A stretch of 36,990 bases of DNA from the NCBI GenBank assembly GCA_019636815.1, contig JAHBWT010000041.1, positions 1-36,990 on the forward strand. The letters run 5' to 3'. Within the stretch, counting starts at the first letter, position 1. Every line of letters starts with the position of its first letter. Both the position numbers and the translations under genes were made by a program. Under the pieces are notes generated by a model, which was not told the origin of the DNA, ran no database searches, and was given only the letters and a program-made list of their open reading frames with translations. This document shows, in pieces, positions 22,933 to 31,611 of this stretch. The DNA is from Nitrospira sp. GTDB lineage: Bacteria > Nitrospirota > Nitrospiria > Nitrospirales > Nitrospiraceae.

Positions 22933-24720
22933 ATGACTACTCTAAATGATGTCGAACGTAGTCGCTCATCGCTGCTCCACGCGGTGCAAATGGCGCTGAA
23001 CGAAAACACCCCTCATGTGGCCAAGCGCATTTGCGATGACCATCTCCGGTCCGCCCCTAATGACCCCGATGCCCATCGGTATCTTGGACACGTGTTGCTT
23101 CTCCTGGGCAAGCACGACCAGGCGCAGACTATTGCGACCCGGGCCACCGAACTGGCACCGCAGGACCCCCGCACCTGGTCCGACCTGGGACGGATCCTGG
23201 TATCGGCTCGCAAGATTCGCGACGCGATTCTCTGCTTCGAACAGGCTGTCGCCCTCGCCCCGGACTATGCCGACGGCTGGCACAACCTTAGCCTGGCGCT
23301 CAAGCAGACGGGCCAATCAGAGCGGGCCTTCGAGGCGGTGAAACAAGCTTTGTTGGTTGATCCGACGCGCGCCGACAGCTACATCGTGCTCGGCAACCTA
23401 TTGGTCGAGCATGAGCAACTCGATGAGGCCCTCGTCTGCTTCGAACAGGCAGTGGCCCATGATCCTCAGCCTAGCCGGGCTCAGGCGCGTCTCGCGCAGG
23501 AGCTCTCGCAGCGGGGTGACGTGGAGCGGGCGCAATCGCTGTTGCAGCACTCCATCGCGCTGGATCCGAACGATGTGGACAATTGGGTCGATCTGGGCCG
23601 AACGCTGGAGGATCGTGGGCAAGCCGAGGCGGCGCTAAGCTGTTACCGCACGGTCCTCCGGAAACAACCGGGCCATGCATTCGTGCTTGGACAGTATTTG
23701 GCCCTCGTCAAAGGCGACGAAGGCTTTGAGTGGTTGGAGCAAGTCGAGCGGGCGCTCGACCGGCCAGGAGATTCCAAGGAAGGCAAGGCCTTGATTGGGT
23801 ATGGGCTTGCGAAATTCTACGACCGACGCGGCTCCTACAAAGAGGCGACCCACGCTGCGACCCGAGCCAATGCGGCCAGACGGAGCGTTACTGGACCACT
23901 GAATCGAGAGGGGTTGCGCACGCGCATCGACGCCATCATGGCAGCCTACACCCCCGAGTTCTTCAGCGAACGACGCCACATGGGTCTCGGCACCGACCAA
24001 CCCGTGTTCATTGTAGGGCTACCGCGCTCGGGCACCACGCTGACGGAACAAATTCTGGCGGCGCATCCGTTCATGCATGGGGCTGGCGAATTGCCGGACC
24101 TCGCGCGCTTGGCTCGTCACGTCGTGACCGAACATGACGCGGCTCCATGGCAGGCCGCCGTACAGCTGGAAGACGAGACGGCGAGCCAACGACTGGCGCA
24201 TGACTATTTGAACGCTCTCCGGCGCCAGGCGCCGCCGGATTGTCCTCGCATTAGCGACAAGCAGCCGCTCAACTTTTTCCATTTGGCCTTCGCCGCGCTG
24301 CTCTTTCCCAATGCCCGGGTGATTCACTGTCGGAGAGACGCCCGCGACAACGCGCTCTCGATCTGGATGGAGAATTTCAATCCCGATCAGCGCTATGCCA
24401 CGGATTTTGACGACCTGGCGTTCTTTATTTCCCAGGAGCGGCGGCTCATGGCGCATTGGCAGCAGGTGCTGCCGCTGAACATATTGCATGTTCAGTACGA
24501 AGAGGTGGTGGCCGATCTGGAAGGGCAGGCACGCAGGCTGATCGCGTTTCTCGGGGCGCCTTGGGATGAGCGCTGTCTTAACTTTCACCAGCACGACCGC
24601 GCGGTACAGACCCCCAGTCGTTGGCAGGTGCGGCAACCAATCTATTCCCGGTCCGTGGGACGGTGGAAGTCCTATGCTCCCTATCTCCCGGAATTGAGCA
24701 AGGCGTTCCCAAAACCTTGA
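22933..24720 (+). CDS. TPR-repeat sulfotransferase
   Basis: A 595-residue fusion. Residues about 20-300 are tandem tetratricopeptide repeats (for example AHRYLGHVLLLLGKHDQA, ADGWHNLSLALKQTGQ, VDNWVDLGRTLEDRGQ). From about 355 to 590 it is a sulfotransferase with the PAPS-binding loop GLPRSGTTL at 362-370 and the second signature around VIHCRRDARDNALSIW. Such enzymes transfer sulfate from PAPS to a carbohydrate, lipid or protein; the TPR part probably binds the acceptor. ATG 22933 is chosen because AGGGGGAA is well spaced; an in-frame ATG at 22861 lacks support. It stands alone between mobile-element debris and NRPS remnants, so its acceptor cannot be inferred. The bases from 22685 to 22932 hold nothing else recognised. 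Confidence 0.88.
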   Translation: MTTLNDVERSRSSLLHAVQMALNENTPHVAKRICDDHLRSAPNDPDAHRYLGHVLLLLGKHDQAQTIATRATELAPQDPRTWSDLGRILVSARKIRDAILCFEQAVALAPDYADGWHNLSLALKQTGQSERAFEAVKQALLVDPTRADSYIVLGNLLVEHEQLDEALVCFEQAVAHDPQPSRAQARLAQELSQRGDVERAQSLLQHSIALDPNDVDNWVDLGRTLEDRGQAEAALSCYRTVLRKQPGHAFVLGQYLALVKGDEGFEWLEQVERALDRPGDSKEGKALIGYGLAKFYDRRGSYKEATHAATRANAARRSVTGPLNREGLRTRIDAIMAAYTPEFFSERRHMGLGTDQPVFIVGLPRSGTTLTEQILAAHPFMHGAGELPDLARLARHVVTEHDAAPWQAAVQLEDETASQRLAHDYLNALRRQAPPDCPRISDKQPLNFFHLAFAALLFPNARVIHCRRDARDNALSIWMENFNPDQRYATDFDDLAFFISQERRLMAHWQQVLPLNILHVQYEEVVADLEGQARRLIAFLGAPWDERCLNFHQHDRAVQTPSRWQVRQPIYSRSVGRWKSYAPYLPELSKAFPKP

Positions 24721-24878
24721 TCGCGCCAGGCCCGTTCAGCTGTCTGTCACGTGCGTTCGTGTTCCTACCACCGGGTTTTCGGTTTCGGTTCGTCTTATGT
24801 ATGTGTGCGGACGCGGCGTGCCCGTGCCATTCACCGCCTCGGCAGTGGACGCCGACGCGCCTGATTGTAAACTGAGTT

Positions 24879-25351
24879 GGAGGATTGATTGCATTCGAGC
24901 TGGCCGGGAACTAAGACGACGAGCATGGGCTCGGCCGGTTCATCTCTTCGTATCAGGCACGTCGGCTCCCCCCCACCTTGCCGATGTCGAACCACTTTAT
25001 GACCTGCCTGATGCGGTATTTCTTGAACGGATGCGTGATCTCCAAAGCATACCACAAGAGGTATTGACCATCTGGAACTGATGCAAGTGATGCTGCCTGT
25101 ACTTCGGACCGACTTTCATTGCGGGACATCTTATAAGGACGAATCTCCGTTGGACAGCCCGATTTCTGTGCTCGATGGCATCGGTGACGGTTGTGTGAAA
25201 CCTAAGAGATTTGAGCAAGGGCGACCGCACACCAAAGAAAGGTTTCAGTTATGGCTGTTTCAAGGGGGACCATTTTTTCGTGAGAAACGCTCAAGGACCG
25301 TTGCTGGAAACTCTTTTCACCGTATCGCCTCAACAGCAGAAGGATTGCCCG
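24879..25351 (+). pseudogene. Broken type II (NRPS-associated) thioesterase
   Basis: Across three frames the translation reads GGLIAFELA, then RELRRRAWARPVHLFVSGTSAPPHL..LPDAVFLERM..IPQEVL, then HLELMQVMLPVLRTDF..SPLDSPISVLDG, and finally GDHFFVRNAQGPLLETL. This is the second half of a GrsT/RifR-type editing thioesterase, with the catalytic-Asp and His regions still visible. Frameshifts fall near 24905, near 25066-25070 and in or near the five-G run at 25264-25268. Everything before the GxSxG nucleophile is missing, and the motif itself is eroded. The final segment is in frame with the downstream phosphopantetheinyl transferase. Upstream 24721-24878 shows nothing recognised. These enzymes free misloaded carrier domains in nonribosomal peptide synthesis, for example of siderophores. 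Confidence 0.75.
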
Positions 25352-26119
25352 ATGACTACGGAAGGGTTTGTTACCCCGATACAACCACCCTCATGGTCCT
25401 TATCAGACGGTGATGTGCATGTGTGGTGCGCCGATTTGCGTGAGCAATGGCCGGAATCCGCTCTGTACAGCCTGCTCAGTGAGGACGAGCGGGTTCGTGC
25501 ATGGAGTTTTGCGTTCGAGGAAGACCGCAGGCGGTATCTTCACGCCCGCGGCTTCCTGAGGATTTTGCTCGGGAACTATCTCGGCCGGTCACCGGGTTCA
25601 GTCCGATTGACGACCGGACGTAATGGGAAACCTTGCTTACCACCGGATAATAGGGTGTTGCGATTCAATATCTCCCATGCGCGCGTGCTCGTTCTCTGTG
25701 CCCTGGCGCGTGAGCGCGAGGTCGGTGTCGATGTAGAATGGCGGGATCGGAAATTTTTGTGGCGTGACGTTGTAGCTTACATCTGTTCAGAACGCGAACA
25801 GACAGCGTTGTCCTCACTCGCCGAACCGGTACAGTCAGACACATTTTTTTCGTGGTGGACTCTGAAGGAAGCCTACGTCAAGGCCCTCGGTGCAGGGCTG
25901 GAATTGCCGTTGAATCGAATTGATGTTGCCGACGGATTAGAAACCCGGTTTGCCGCACCGGTTTGCGACAATCTCACAGATCATCGCTGGGCCATGCTGA
26001 CCCTTCCCATGGGCTCTGATTATGCCGGGGCGTTGGTCACCGAAGGTATTCCTGCCCGTGTGCGCTGTTTTCAATGGGCATGGGTTTGGGGAAAGTCCGG
26101 ATTGCCGGATCGCAAATGA
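25352..26119 (+). CDS. Sfp-type 4'-phosphopantetheinyl transferase
   Basis: A 255-residue enzyme of normal Sfp/Gsp length. The magnesium-binding motif GVDVEW lies at about 125-130, and WTLKEAYVKALG at about 169-180 supplies the catalytic lysine and glutamate; RDRRRYLHARGFLR-like sequence (EEDRRRYLHARGFLRILL) precedes them. It transfers phosphopantetheine from CoA to carrier proteins of NRPS/PKS systems. ATG 25352 is chosen because AGAAGGA is well placed; the frame is open further upstream into the thioesterase relic. All motifs look intact, so it is probably active and may serve carrier proteins elsewhere in the genome. Its link with a dead type II thioesterase suggests a lost siderophore or peptide cluster. 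Confidence 0.9.
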   Translation: MTTEGFVTPIQPPSWSLSDGDVHVWCADLREQWPESALYSLLSEDERVRAWSFAFEEDRRRYLHARGFLRILLGNYLGRSPGSVRLTTGRNGKPCLPPDNRVLRFNISHARVLVLCALAREREVGVDVEWRDRKFLWRDVVAYICSEREQTALSSLAEPVQSDTFFSWWTLKEAYVKALGAGLELPLNRIDVADGLETRFAAPVCDNLTDHRWAMLTLPMGSDYAGALVTEGIPARVRCFQWAWVWGKSGLPDRK

Positions 26120-26760
26120 ACCGTGTAGAGATTGAGGAGCATCATGGCCTATGAGCCACATCCAACCGAAAAACCACAGTAAGCTTTCTGGGCCACGGGA
26201 TCGAACGTCTGCCGCTTCGGTCCACATCAAAATGGGTCCATACGGATTAATATGTTTATAGAGTCCGTTGGTATCCGTGAGGGAGGAATTCCTGTCCTTG
26301 GTCTTTAACCGCTTGGCAGAGAGCCTCCACCGACGGGACGACCCACATCGGCGAAGAGGGCGAATGCGCGCGCAGATAGACGAAGACCACTCAACTGCTC
26401 CTCCCATACCGACGCTGTTCATCGGCAAGCCGGGCGGGGTGCGCGCCGACAGCGGAGCCATGAACACCGGCTCGGACCCAGACCGGACATCTTACAATTC
26501 GGAGGGCTGAATCAATGCCGCCACCCAGCTGGAGCTGCCCATGACACTTCCAGAAGCTCCAGCGCAGGTATGCTGCCACGACTGCCATCAGCGCGGCGAT
26601 CACCAACGCATCCCGTTGCGCCTCCTCAATAAGAGGCCGATAGTATGTCGCCCGACCACGCCTGGCTTCCCTCAATGTTGATGCCTCAGGTGGGGCACCA
26701 GCGCTTCTGTATGGACTGGAAAACTCTTGCCACCGCGCCATCGTGATAAGTCTCTACTCG
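26120..26760. other. Degenerate unrecognised region
   Basis: No convincing gene. On the forward strand a 12-codon frame (MAYEPHPTEKPQ, from 26145) has a weak ribosome binding site. On the reverse strand, open stretches in different frames look like fragments of former genes, for example one reading QKRWCPT-stop-GINIEG (a possible broken zinc ribbon, around 26680-26715) and one around 26160-26260 with a hydrophobic LLWFFGWMWL segment. A 116-codon reverse frame (26391-26741) has no supported start or family. I read the region as decayed accessory DNA. Confidence 0.35.
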
Positions 26761-27060
26761 ATTTACGCTCGGTGTGATAACAAACGTCGGCCTCCCATGT
26801 TTTGAAGCGCTGTTCAGTTTTCCTTTGCAAGACTCCTCTCCTCTGTGGGCTTACGTTCAGACCACAATGAGGTAGAGGTTGGAACGCAAGTCTCTAAATA
26901 TTAACCCTACGTGTTCCCGGCGTGTTCTCTGTACCGCAAAACTCCCCTAAATTCCCCTGAATTGCACTCAGCCCAACTGAGTCCGAAAAACAGGTAAACT
27001 CCGCTGCTGTGGCGCTGTTCAGCTGTTCTGACAAGGACTTGTAGGGACGTCTCTGAGAGG

Positions 27061-27098
27061 TTACAAAACCGCTGCTCTGCCGATTGAGCTACGCCAGC
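27061..27098 (-). pseudogene. 5' half of a tRNA-Thr(UGU) gene
   Basis: Read on the minus strand from 27098: acceptor 5' strand GCTGGCG, then TA, the D-arm GCTCAATCGGCAGAGC, the anticodon 5' stem GCGGT and the loop TTTGTAA with anticodon TGT. The match stops exactly at the end of the anticodon loop; the next bases (CCTCTCAGAG...) do not pair, and no T-arm or acceptor 3' strand (CGCCAGC) follows in the next several hundred bases. It is therefore a half tRNA gene, probably a recombination or integration scar. A hypothetical reading frame over it (AGVAQSAEQRF) is the usual false ORF of such tRNAs. Confidence 0.7.
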
Positions 27099-27477
27099 GT
27101 CATAACGATATGAAGGAGTGACAGTTCTACCGACTCTCGGCCGTGGGGTCAAGTGTTCCGGGCTGGCTCTTCTGAGAGGTCTTGCGGCACACGGTGAAGG
27201 TAAGTCCCAAGCTTACTGGCAGCTTGGGTAAGGACTTCCTCTCGAAGGTAACCCTTCAGCAGGCGCGACGGACCAACACCACACTGAGTTCAACACACCG
27301 CGGCGAATTCGGGACGGTCAAGCGGGTGCTCTTCATACCCTTTCCTTTCATGTTCCTCTCCGGACCACCGGTTCCGGCCTCTGCCTCCTGTTTCCTCCGT
27401 GACCTGCGCGATGCCTCTCCTCCCATGAGAGAATTATCATCAGTTCAACTCTTCGCCACGACCTTCTCCCGACCATG
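27099..27477. other. Gene-free stretch beside the tRNA half
   Basis: Contains a strong inverted repeat, CCCAAGCT / AGCTTGGG (27206-27228, 7-nt loop), enclosed by AAGTCC / GGACTT at 27203 and 27232. No T-run follows on either strand. No supported gene; the forward 127-codon frame (27182-27565) runs antisense into the higA fragment and shows no family features. The 26761-27060 stretch on the other side of the tRNA half is likewise unassigned. Confidence 0.35.
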
Positions 27478-27726
27478 TCACGCAACCACGACTGTTTCTT
27501 TCTTGGGCGTGATCCTCGTGACTCTGATTTTGCTTGCCGTCTTTTCTGCTTCTGCTAAATCGTAGTCCATCTGAAGCCCAAGCCACACTTCCGCCCGGCT
27601 GCCAAAAGCCTTGGAAAGCCGGATCGCCATTTCCGGCGAAATTCCCGACTTCCCATTCAGCAGATTGTTCAGATTCTGTCGCGTCACGCCCAGTCGGGCC
27701 GCCACTTCGGTGACTGTCAGACCCAA
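27478..27726 (-). pseudogene. Truncated HigA-type antitoxin (HTH)
   Basis: An 82-codon reverse frame reads [61 protein letters not shown]. This is the XRE-type helix-turn-helix core and C-terminus of the HigA/VapI addiction-module antidote family. The N-terminal stretch that normally precedes it (HPGE..L.EEFL) is absent; upstream in frame the sequence is unrelated, and the only start is a TTG. No HigB toxin gene lies upstream. It may be an inactive remnant or a shortened orphan DNA-binding protein. Confidence 0.6.
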
Positions 27727-27860
27727 GGGCCAAATCGGATCACGATCGCTTCCTGAGGTCCTTAGCCCAATAGTTGATATGACTTGCTTTGGCTTCCGCA
27801 GGTTATTATTCTAAGCCCGCGGATAATTTCGTATTCCAAATTGAGTGAGATGGAACGAGT

Positions 27861-29312
27861 ATGAGCCAAGTTCACGTGCTGGTTGTCGATGACGATCCCG
27901 CGTTGCGCGATATTCTCCAGGAAGCACTCATGCAGGAGAGCTATGCCGTGTCCACGGCGGAGGACGGGGCAGGGGCAATTCAAGCGGTCAAAGAGACCGT
28001 GGTCCATATTGTGATCACGGATTATCAATTGCCCGATATCGATGGGCTCGAGGTCATCGACCGCCTTTCTAAGCTTGACGCGAAGATCATTCCCATTGTG
28101 ATGACCGGATTCGGCACGATTGAAACGGCCGTCCGTGCCATGAAGTCCGGCGCGTTTGACTTCATTACCAAGCCGTTTGACCTCGGAACCGTCTCGGCGG
28201 TCGTGCGGAAGGCCGCGGAATTTCATCGCCTTCGACAAGAAAATCATCTTCTGCGACGGGCCGTACGGGATCAATATCGATTGGAGCAATTGGTGGGGGT
28301 CAGCGAACCCATGCAACAGGTGTTGGAGTTCGTCCAAAAGGTGGCCGACAGCGACAGCACGGTCATGATACAGGGCGAAAGCGGGACCGGCAAAGAGCTG
28401 GTCGCACGGATGCTCCACTTCAACAGTCTGAGGAGGGACCGGCCATTGGTTCCGGTGAACTGCGGCGCGATCCCCGAAAATCTGCTCGAATCGGAACTCT
28501 TTGGGCACGAGAAGGGCGCCTTCACCGGCGCGACGCATGCGCGCATGGGCCGTTTTGAACTCGCGCATGGAGGCACGATTTTTCTGGATGAAATCGGCGA
28601 AATGAGCCTCCCGCTACAAGTGAAGCTGCTCCGCGTGCTGCAGGAGAGGGAATTCGAGCGGGTGGGAGGAAACCGGACGATTCATGTCGACGTGCGCATT
28701 ATCGCCGCGACGAATCAGGATCTGGAAACAATGGTCGAGGAGAAGCGATTTCGCCGGGATCTGTTCTATCGGCTCAATGTGATCCCCATGGTCATTCCGC
28801 CGCTCCGAGAACGCCGTACCGATATTCCGCTCCTGATCGACCACTTTCTGAACCGATTCAATCAGAGCAAGCACACCGAGGTCGTCGGGCTTGATGATGA
28901 GGCGCGTCGCTTGCTGACCGAATACGACTGGCCGGGAAACATTCGGGAATTGGAAAATATGATGGAACGGCTGGTCGTCCTCAAGAAGCAGGGTCTCCTG
29001 TCTTCACAAGATCTTCCTCAGAAGATCAGCCGGAGATCGATGATCCCTGAGCTGAAAGAACAATTCATACGGCTGAGCGAGGATGGCATTCATCTCTCCA
29101 GAGAGGTGGAACAGTACGAGAAACACCTCATCATGGAGGCCTTGAAGAAAGCCAATGGGGTCACTTCCCGAGCGGCCGAACTACTCCATCTCAACCGAAC
29201 GACGTTGGTTGAAAAGCTCAAGCGCAAAGGCGTTGATCCACGATCTCAGGCGGAAACTCTTCCGTTATGGCCGCGAGCCTCCAGTCAAAAGATTGACGAC
29301 CTTTCGACGTAG
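27861..29312 (+). CDS. Sigma-54-dependent response regulator, FleQ/FlrA-like flagellar activator
   Basis: A 483-residue NtrC-family protein. The receiver domain (about 4-120) has acidic residues DDDP and phospho-acceptor D54 in ITDYQLPDIDG. The AAA+ domain has Walker A GESGTGKE, GAFTGA (219-224, sigma-54 contact) and a Walker B-like GTIFLDEIGEM. The C-terminal Fis-type HTH ends RAAELLHLNRTTLVEKLKRKG, the RTTLVEK pattern of FleQ/FlrA. Unlike classical FleQ, the receiver keeps a full phosphorylation site. It probably starts the flagellar hierarchy, with the kinase and second regulator 2.3 kb downstream and flgBC-fliEF beyond. The ribosome binding site is moderate. Assignment as FleQ-type rests on the HTH and context. 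Confidence 0.88.
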   Translation: MSQVHVLVVDDDPALRDILQEALMQESYAVSTAEDGAGAIQAVKETVVHIVITDYQLPDIDGLEVIDRLSKLDAKIIPIVMTGFGTIETAVRAMKSGAFDFITKPFDLGTVSAVVRKAAEFHRLRQENHLLRRAVRDQYRLEQLVGVSEPMQQVLEFVQKVADSDSTVMIQGESGTGKELVARMLHFNSLRRDRPLVPVNCGAIPENLLESELFGHEKGAFTGATHARMGRFELAHGGTIFLDEIGEMSLPLQVKLLRVLQEREFERVGGNRTIHVDVRIIAATNQDLETMVEEKRFRRDLFYRLNVIPMVIPPLRERRTDIPLLIDHFLNRFNQSKHTEVVGLDDEARRLLTEYDWPGNIRELENMMERLVVLKKQGLLSSQDLPQKISRRSMIPELKEQFIRLSEDGIHLSREVEQYEKHLIMEALKKANGVTSRAAELLHLNRTTLVEKLKRKGVDPRSQAETLPLWPRASSQKIDDLST

Positions 29313-29430
29313 CCGGCGCCAATCCTGACGCGATCTTTCCAGCAGCGCGATTCCTCCAGAAAAGCATACGGATTTCCTTGGAGTTTTTCATCAACGTCCA
29401 GGGCATGAGCTTTGCTCGTGCCCTATTGCC

Positions 29431-31611
29431 GTGCGTCGACGCTGCTCACGATATCGTCAGTTCATCTTTTCGATTGCCGTCTGGATGGCATTCCTTCCCG
29501 TGGCGATCGGTGAGTCTATTCCTCCGTCTTCTTCAAACCGTGCGAGTACATCGCCGGTTGAACGTCCGGCCACGGCGCAAGCGCCAACGTGGATTGAAAG
29601 ATTTGCGCAACCTCTACCCGATGATGGGCCGAGACCGGAAGGTCAGTCCTCAGGGATTGATGGACTCGCGTGGCAAGAGGGGCAATCCGCCTACAAGAAA
29701 GGAGCGTGGGGGGAGGCTCAACGCTTTTTTGAAAAGATCGTGAACGATCATCCCAAAAGTTCGCTTGTCCCATCGGCGAAAGCGTTCTTGGTGGAGGTAT
29801 CGCTTCGGGATGAGTCTGTGGGATACAACCGATCCGAGGCCATTCAGGAGTACAAAAAACTCCTGCGCGACCATCCACAGTCCTCCAACGCGAGGAGGGC
29901 GGAGTGGCGGATCGCGGATTTGTACTTTGAACAAGGGTGGTTTCAAGAGGCACAGGCGTTTTACGAGCAAGCCATGGCACATTCCGTCCATCTTCCGTTC
30001 GACGGGAATCGAGCCTTGCTGGGGCTAGGACAGACGTTCATGGCCACGGGGAAATGGCGAGACGCCGAGCACGCCTTTGCGAACCTGCGAAAACGAAGTG
30101 ACAACGATCACTTGCTTCAGGGCGCGACGGTGGGATTGGCTCATGCGCTATTCAGACAAAAACGCCTTGCCGAAGCGCAACCCTTCTACGATCTGAGCTA
30201 TCGGCGGTGGCCCCATCTCGTCAAGGGCGATCCTGTAATGCTTCAGCGGTATGCTGTGACGGAGGCGCAGTTGCAGCATGATGTCGCCGCGCGAGACTTG
30301 ATGCTGCTCTTCTACAATTTGTATCCACGCCATGGGTATGCGCCGAGGGCCTTGCTGCACGTGGCTGAAAACTTGCGAAGTGCCGGCCAGCGACCGCTTG
30401 CCGAGTTCGTGTATGCCCTGATCCCCTCGATTTATCCGAAAAGCCAGCTGGACTCAACGGTTAAGTTACGGCTCGCCACGCTGCTCACAGAGAATAACCT
30501 GTCAGCCGCCGGGAAGATCCTGAGTCCTACCGTCAGTGCCATGCTCAACAACGTGCCCGCTCTGATTCAGACCGATCGTTCCTATCGGGCGATGCTAGAG
30601 GAAATCGCGATTCGAGAAGCCGATAACCCTACAGGGAGCGAGGCGCTGTTTTACCTCGGGCAAGAGTACGAAAAGGCAGGCGATTTGGATCGCGCCCTCC
30701 GCACGTATAAGGAGGCCACCTTTCGTGTCGCGACTGGAAGCGAATCATGGGCCATGAAAGCCATGGAGCGTTTGTCAGCCATCCTCATACCCTGGATCGA
30801 GGCGGCGATCGCGTCGCATGATGATTGGACGGTCGTCAGTTTGTTTCACCGACACGGAGCCATGGCCGAGCAACGGTACGTTCATTCTCCGGTGCTGCTG
30901 GAAATCGCCGAATCCCACCGGCGTCTGGGGTTCACCGCCGAAGCTGCGCGGCTGTTTCAGCAAGTTGTTAAAGCGCATAAAGATTCGGCTCTGGTTGAAC
31001 CTGCCTTGATCGGGCTGGGAAAACTCTACCTGGACCAACAAGATCCGGAGGCGGCCAGGAAAGTACTTGAGCGATACCGCTTTCAGTTTCCCCTCGGAAG
31101 ATACGAAGGGGAGGTCCTGCATCTTTTGATCGGCGCCATGCGGCAACAGCGAGATCTGCAAGGCCTCCTCCATCTCTGCCGAACGTGGCTCTTGCGCCAT
31201 CCGGTTCATCGTGAGCGTCCCGCCATGTATCTGCAGCTGGCCAAGACGTTGGGCGAACTGGACAAGCTGCGTGAGTCCGTCATCGCCTATGAAGAAGCGT
31301 TCAGATCCGGTGCGACACGGTCCGCTGATACGCTGTTGTCCTATGCGGATACGTTGTCGCGTGTGAATCGGCATGAGTCGGCGATCGCGGCCTATCAATC
31401 GGTCCTGGAAAAGAACCCGAGTGCCGGCCAAGCCGAATGGGCGCATTTACAAACGGCCAAGCATTGGACGGTACTGAAGCAATACGATCGAGCCACCGTT
31501 GCCTTGGCGGAGCTCGATGTCGCCGGCGATCAGATGGTCAACCGCATTGCTGCATCCCTCAAGATCAGCCTGCAAACGGCTCGGCAATCCCAGAAGGCGA
31601 AGGGGCTATGA
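29431..31611 (+). CDS. Secreted tetratricopeptide-repeat protein in flagellar locus
   Basis: A 726-residue protein with an N-terminal signal sequence (RRRCSRYRQFIFSIAVWMAFLPVAIG, cleavage near residue 28). Then come about a dozen TPR-like helical repeats, such as AYKKGAWGEAQRFFEKIV, AEWRIADLYFEQGWFQEAQ, ALFYLGQEYEKAGDLDRALRTY and SVIAYEEAFRSG. It is therefore a periplasmic or surface scaffold of the YbgF/CpoB type, but far longer. The GTG start lacks a good ribosome binding site; an in-frame ATG at 29487 would cut the signal, so GTG is preferred. Its stop overlaps the histidine kinase start (ATGA), showing translational coupling. Position suggests a role in flagellar assembly or in input to the kinase; no enzyme motif is present. 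Confidence 0.8.
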   Translation: MRRRCSRYRQFIFSIAVWMAFLPVAIGESIPPSSSNRASTSPVERPATAQAPTWIERFAQPLPDDGPRPEGQSSGIDGLAWQEGQSAYKKGAWGEAQRFFEKIVNDHPKSSLVPSAKAFLVEVSLRDESVGYNRSEAIQEYKKLLRDHPQSSNARRAEWRIADLYFEQGWFQEAQAFYEQAMAHSVHLPFDGNRALLGLGQTFMATGKWRDAEHAFANLRKRSDNDHLLQGATVGLAHALFRQKRLAEAQPFYDLSYRRWPHLVKGDPVMLQRYAVTEAQLQHDVAARDLMLLFYNLYPRHGYAPRALLHVAENLRSAGQRPLAEFVYALIPSIYPKSQLDSTVKLRLATLLTENNLSAAGKILSPTVSAMLNNVPALIQTDRSYRAMLEEIAIREADNPTGSEALFYLGQEYEKAGDLDRALRTYKEATFRVATGSESWAMKAMERLSAILIPWIEAAIASHDDWTVVSLFHRHGAMAEQRYVHSPVLLEIAESHRRLGFTAEAARLFQQVVKAHKDSALVEPALIGLGKLYLDQQDPEAARKVLERYRFQFPLGRYEGEVLHLLIGAMRQQRDLQGLLHLCRTWLLRHPVHRERPAMYLQLAKTLGELDKLRESVIAYEEAFRSGATRSADTLLSYADTLSRVNRHESAIAAYQSVLEKNPSAGQAEWAHLQTAKHWTVLKQYDRATVALAELDVAGDQMVNRIAASLKISLQTARQSQKAKGL

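Noticed and set aside
24768-24796. Possible fifth ECF promoter copy (GGTTT ... GGTTCGTCTT)
   Set aside because: Spacing is off by one and the GTGAG part is missing; the match could be chance.
25937-26467. 176-codon reverse frame
   Set aside because: Overlaps the 3' end of the intact PPTase on the opposite strand and shows no family features.
26907-27152. 81-codon reverse frame reading AGVAQSAEQRF
   Set aside because: It is the translation of the tRNA-Thr half, a well-known kind of false ORF.
27182-27565. 127-codon forward frame
   Set aside because: Its 3' part is antisense to the higA fragment; composition and lack of a ribosome binding site argue against a gene.
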